Made by a program: the position numbers and the translations under genes. 8,467 bases of DNA from contig JAAVHG010000073.1 of the NCBI GenBank assembly GCA_014799855.1, forward strand, positions 1-8,467, given 5' to 3'. Shown in pieces: positions 5,216 through 8,467 of this stretch. The stretch is from Oscillibacter sp. GTDB taxonomy: Bacteria > Bacillota > Clostridia > Oscillospirales > Oscillospiraceae. Numbering within the stretch: the first letter of the stretch is position 1; each line of letters opens with the position of its first letter. A model generated the notes under the pieces. It did no database searches. It saw nothing but the letters and a program-made list of their open reading frames with translations, and was not told the origin of the DNA.

Positions 5216-5361
5216 AGGCACTGGAAGCGGCGGGTATTTGCCCGCACAAATAGGCACTGAAAGCGGCAGACCTTCACCCGCACAAATAGGCACCGGAAGC
5301 GGCAGGCCTCTGCCCCGCACGTGAGCCTCATCGCAAGCGGGCAGACGCCACCCCGCCCGTG
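5216..5361. repeat. 36-bp tandem repeat, about four copies
   Basis: Units run 5216-5251, 5252-5287 and 5288-5323, with a fourth more diverged copy at 5324-5361. Each begins with AGGCAC-type bases (diverged in the fourth), has an AAGCGG core and ends in a CCCGCAC or CCCGCCCGTG block. The first two share the exact ending CCCGCACAAAT. Short internal complementarity, such as GCGGG with CCCGC in unit 1, could form small hairpins. Since 36 is a multiple of three, the minus-strand reading gives a 12-residue repeat, but I see no gene there. Confidence 0.75.
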
Positions 5362-5378
5362 CCTGTGTAGGGCGTGAT

Positions 5379-5416
5379 AAAAAGGGGCCGCACGGCTTTG
5401 GTGCGCCGCGCGGCCC
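5379..5416 (-). terminator. Minus-strand terminator without an obvious gene
   Basis: GGGCCGC (5385-5391) pairs with GCGGCCC (5410-5416). After one mismatch, CGGC (5393-5396) pairs with GCCG (5405-5408), leaving an 8-base loop. On the minus strand it is followed by five T (5383-5379); on the plus strand there is no T-run. A leftward transcript must therefore start between here and hpf, or come from antisense transcription of hpf. Confidence 0.6.
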
Positions 5417-5489
5417 AAGCGGGTGGGATATTGGAAAGCTTCCTGGATTATCTTACACCATCTTGGACCCCTTTTGCAAGAGGAGAGTT

Positions 5490-5516
5490 TGTCGGATTTC
5501 CACAAGTTTTGTCGAA
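5490..5516 (+). promoter_or_regulatory. Two Spo0A-box-like sites, 20 bp apart
   Basis: TGTCGAA at 5510-5516 is a perfect match to the 0A-box core TGNCGAA, within TTTTGTCGAAAT. TGTCGGA at 5490-5496 differs at one core base. They lie in the same orientation, 20 bp apart and about 35 to 60 bp upstream of the -35 of the hpf promoter. A single 7-mer of this kind is expected by chance about once in a window this size, so only the pairing and location give it weight. Confidence 0.4.
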
Positions 5517-5551
5517 ATCACATAAAGTTAGAAAGTTTTTCCTTTCCCCCT

Positions 5552-5579
5552 TTGCAAAATGTGACAGATGTGTTATACT
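5552..5579 (+). promoter_or_regulatory. Promoter of hpf (extended -10)
   Basis: TTGCAA (5552-5557) and TATACT (5574-5579) are 16 bp apart, and TGT directly before the -10 makes an extended -10 element. Transcription would start near 5586, giving a leader of about 45 bases. Confidence 0.65.
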
Positions 5580-5630
5580 GAGACAAAGGGAGGCCCTCTG
5601 TCTCCCTCCCACACGAAAGGAGCGATCCCA

Positions 5631-6179
5631 ATGAAGTACACTTACACCTGCAAGAAAGTCTCCTTGAACGATTCCATCAAGGACTACGCCGAGAAGAAGA
5701 TCTCCAAGCTGGACCGGTATTTCGGGGATGATAACACCAGCGCCTCCGTAACCTTCTCCGTGGAGAAAAATCACCTTTGCAGCGTAGAGCTCACCATCCG
5801 CGGCAGCGGCACCCTTCTCCGCGCCCAAACCGAGGCCCCGGACGGGGACATGCGGGGCGCGGTGGACGCCGCGGTGGGATATATTGAGCGCCAGATTTTG
5901 AAAAACAAGACCCGCCTCGCCAAAAAGCTCCGCAGCGAGGGCTTCCCGCCTCCCGCCCCGGTGGACGATTTTGAGATCGCCGAGGAGAAGGAGTTCCCCA
6001 TCGTGCGCACCAAGCGCTTCGCCGTGAAGCCCATGAGCGCCGAAGAGGCCATTTTGCAGATGAATCTGCTGGACCACAATTTCTTCGTTTTCCGCAACAG
6101 CGAGGATGACAGCCTCTGCATCGTCTACAAGCGGAAATCCGGCGGCTATGGCCTGATTGTCACCGACGAGGAAGAGTGA
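5631..6179 (+). CDS. hpf: Long-form ribosome hibernation promoting factor
   Basis: A 182-residue protein of the long HPF family (YvyD/RaiA-like). Residues 1 to about 100 form the beta-alpha-beta domain that binds in the decoding channel of the 30S subunit. After a Pro-rich linker (about 105-115), residues 125-180 are the small dimerising domain, with K-P-M-S-A-E-E-A (133-140), M-N-L-L-D-H-N-F-F-V-F (144-154) and Y-K-R-K-S-G-G-Y-G-L-I (166-176). Two copies join two 70S ribosomes into inactive 100S dimers during slow growth or starvation. The ATG at 5631 has AAAGGAG 8 bases upstream and its own extended -10 promoter. It ends in an acidic D-E-E-E tail. It is a single-gene unit facing ppdK, with a shared terminator between them. 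Length and motifs are normal for Firmicutes. Confidence 0.96.
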   Translation: MKYTYTCKKVSLNDSIKDYAEKKISKLDRYFGDDNTSASVTFSVEKNHLCSVELTIRGSGTLLRAQTEAPDGDMRGAVDAAVGYIERQILKNKTRLAKKLRSEGFPPPAPVDDFEIAEEKEFPIVRTKRFAVKPMSAEEAILQMNLLDHNFFVFRNSEDDSLCIVYKRKSGGYGLIVTDEEE

Positions 6180-6225
6180 GGCGTCCATAGGTCCATGCTA
6201 AGCGGTTAAGTATTTGGAAGGGATG

Positions 6226-6266
6226 AAAAAGCGGCCCTGCATCTTACGATGCAGGGCCGTATTTTT
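6226..6266. terminator. Bidirectional terminator between hpf and ppdK
   Basis: A perfect 12-bp stem, CGGCCCTGCATC (6232-6243) with GATGCAGGGCCG (6248-6259), closes a TTAC loop. A5 lies on its left (6226-6230) and T5 on its right (6262-6266), so transcripts from both directions meet a U-run. It serves the two convergent genes. Confidence 0.92.
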
Positions 6267-6328
6267 CTATGGCGCGGGTGGATGCTTATTGCCCGTTACG
6301 GCATAAACCGCCGTGCCCCGCGGCAAAC

Positions 6329-8467
<2,139 letters not shown>

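Larger units (their letters stand above)
5073..5550. other. Gene-free region upstream of hpf
   Basis: No convincing gene lies between the reductase stop and the hpf promoter. A 104-residue minus-strand frame (5191-5505) is open, but its repetitive Cys/Arg/Phe-rich product comes from the tandem repeats. It has no recognisable motif and crosses a terminator hairpin. The stretch instead holds two palindromes, the 36-bp repeats, a minus-strand terminator and two Spo0A-box-like sites, all listed separately. Confidence 0.55.

Noticed and set aside
5216..5361. CRISPR array
   Set aside because: The units follow one another directly without unique spacers, they drift in sequence, and no cas gene is in the window.
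5191..5505. 104-residue minus-strand ORF with a 12-residue repeat (R-F-Q-C-L-F-V-R type)
   Set aside because: The repeat is a by-product of the 36-bp DNA tandem repeats. The frame crosses the terminator hairpin at 5379-5416, and it has no ribosome binding site or recognisable fold.
5448..6188. 246-residue minus-strand ORF opposite hpf
   Set aside because: It is antisense to a clear HPF, crosses its promoter, and has typical shadow-frame composition.

Overview
The window looks like a chromosomal segment of a GC-rich, low-oxygen Firmicute, most likely a gut Clostridia of the Oscillospiraceae type (Flavonifractor/Lawsonibacter-like). That placement is inference. It rests on a long-form ribosome hibernation factor, a bacterial pyruvate-phosphate dikinase, strong AGGAGG-type ribosome binding sites, and a GC-rich core beside AT-richer acquired DNA. 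No marker gene fixes the species.

Left part (1 to about 2915): accessory, damaged, lower-GC DNA. It opens with the 3' part of an alpha/beta-hydrolase esterase. Next come a small Cys-rich DUF7695-like gene and the C-terminal stump of a Fic protein. A gene-free stretch with a hairpin and short direct repeats leads to the 3' half of a tRNA-Pro(UGG) gene with a terminator behind it. This is the arrangement expected at one end of an element integrated into a tRNA gene. After it come a second terminator, a large-serine-recombinase fragment lacking its catalytic domain, and a complete 825-bp IS5-family insertion sequence with inverted ends and a TTA target duplication. The IS junction supplies the stop codon of the recombinase fragment.

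Middle part (about 2916 to 5072): GC-rich genes. On the minus strand a GNAT acetyltransferase and a patatin-like phospholipase form a two-gene operon with an ATGA start/stop overlap and a near-consensus promoter. Divergent from it is a RibD/DHFR-like reductase with its own promoter. A hairpin with a T-run lies past the patatin gene.

Right part (5073 to 8467): a 558-bp gap without a convincing gene. It holds two palindromes, about four 36-bp tandem repeats, a terminator pointing left with no obvious gene in front of it, two Spo0A-box-like sites, and the promoter of the long-form hibernation factor (hpf). The hpf gene converges on pyruvate-phosphate dikinase (ppdK, N-terminus outside the window), and the two share a bidirectional terminator. 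Both products fit energy economy: ribosome storage at low growth rate, and PPi-linked pyruvate/PEP interconversion.

I found no convincing new multi-gene system. The best leads are the tRNA-Pro integration scar with its decayed cargo, and the unusual hpf upstream region.
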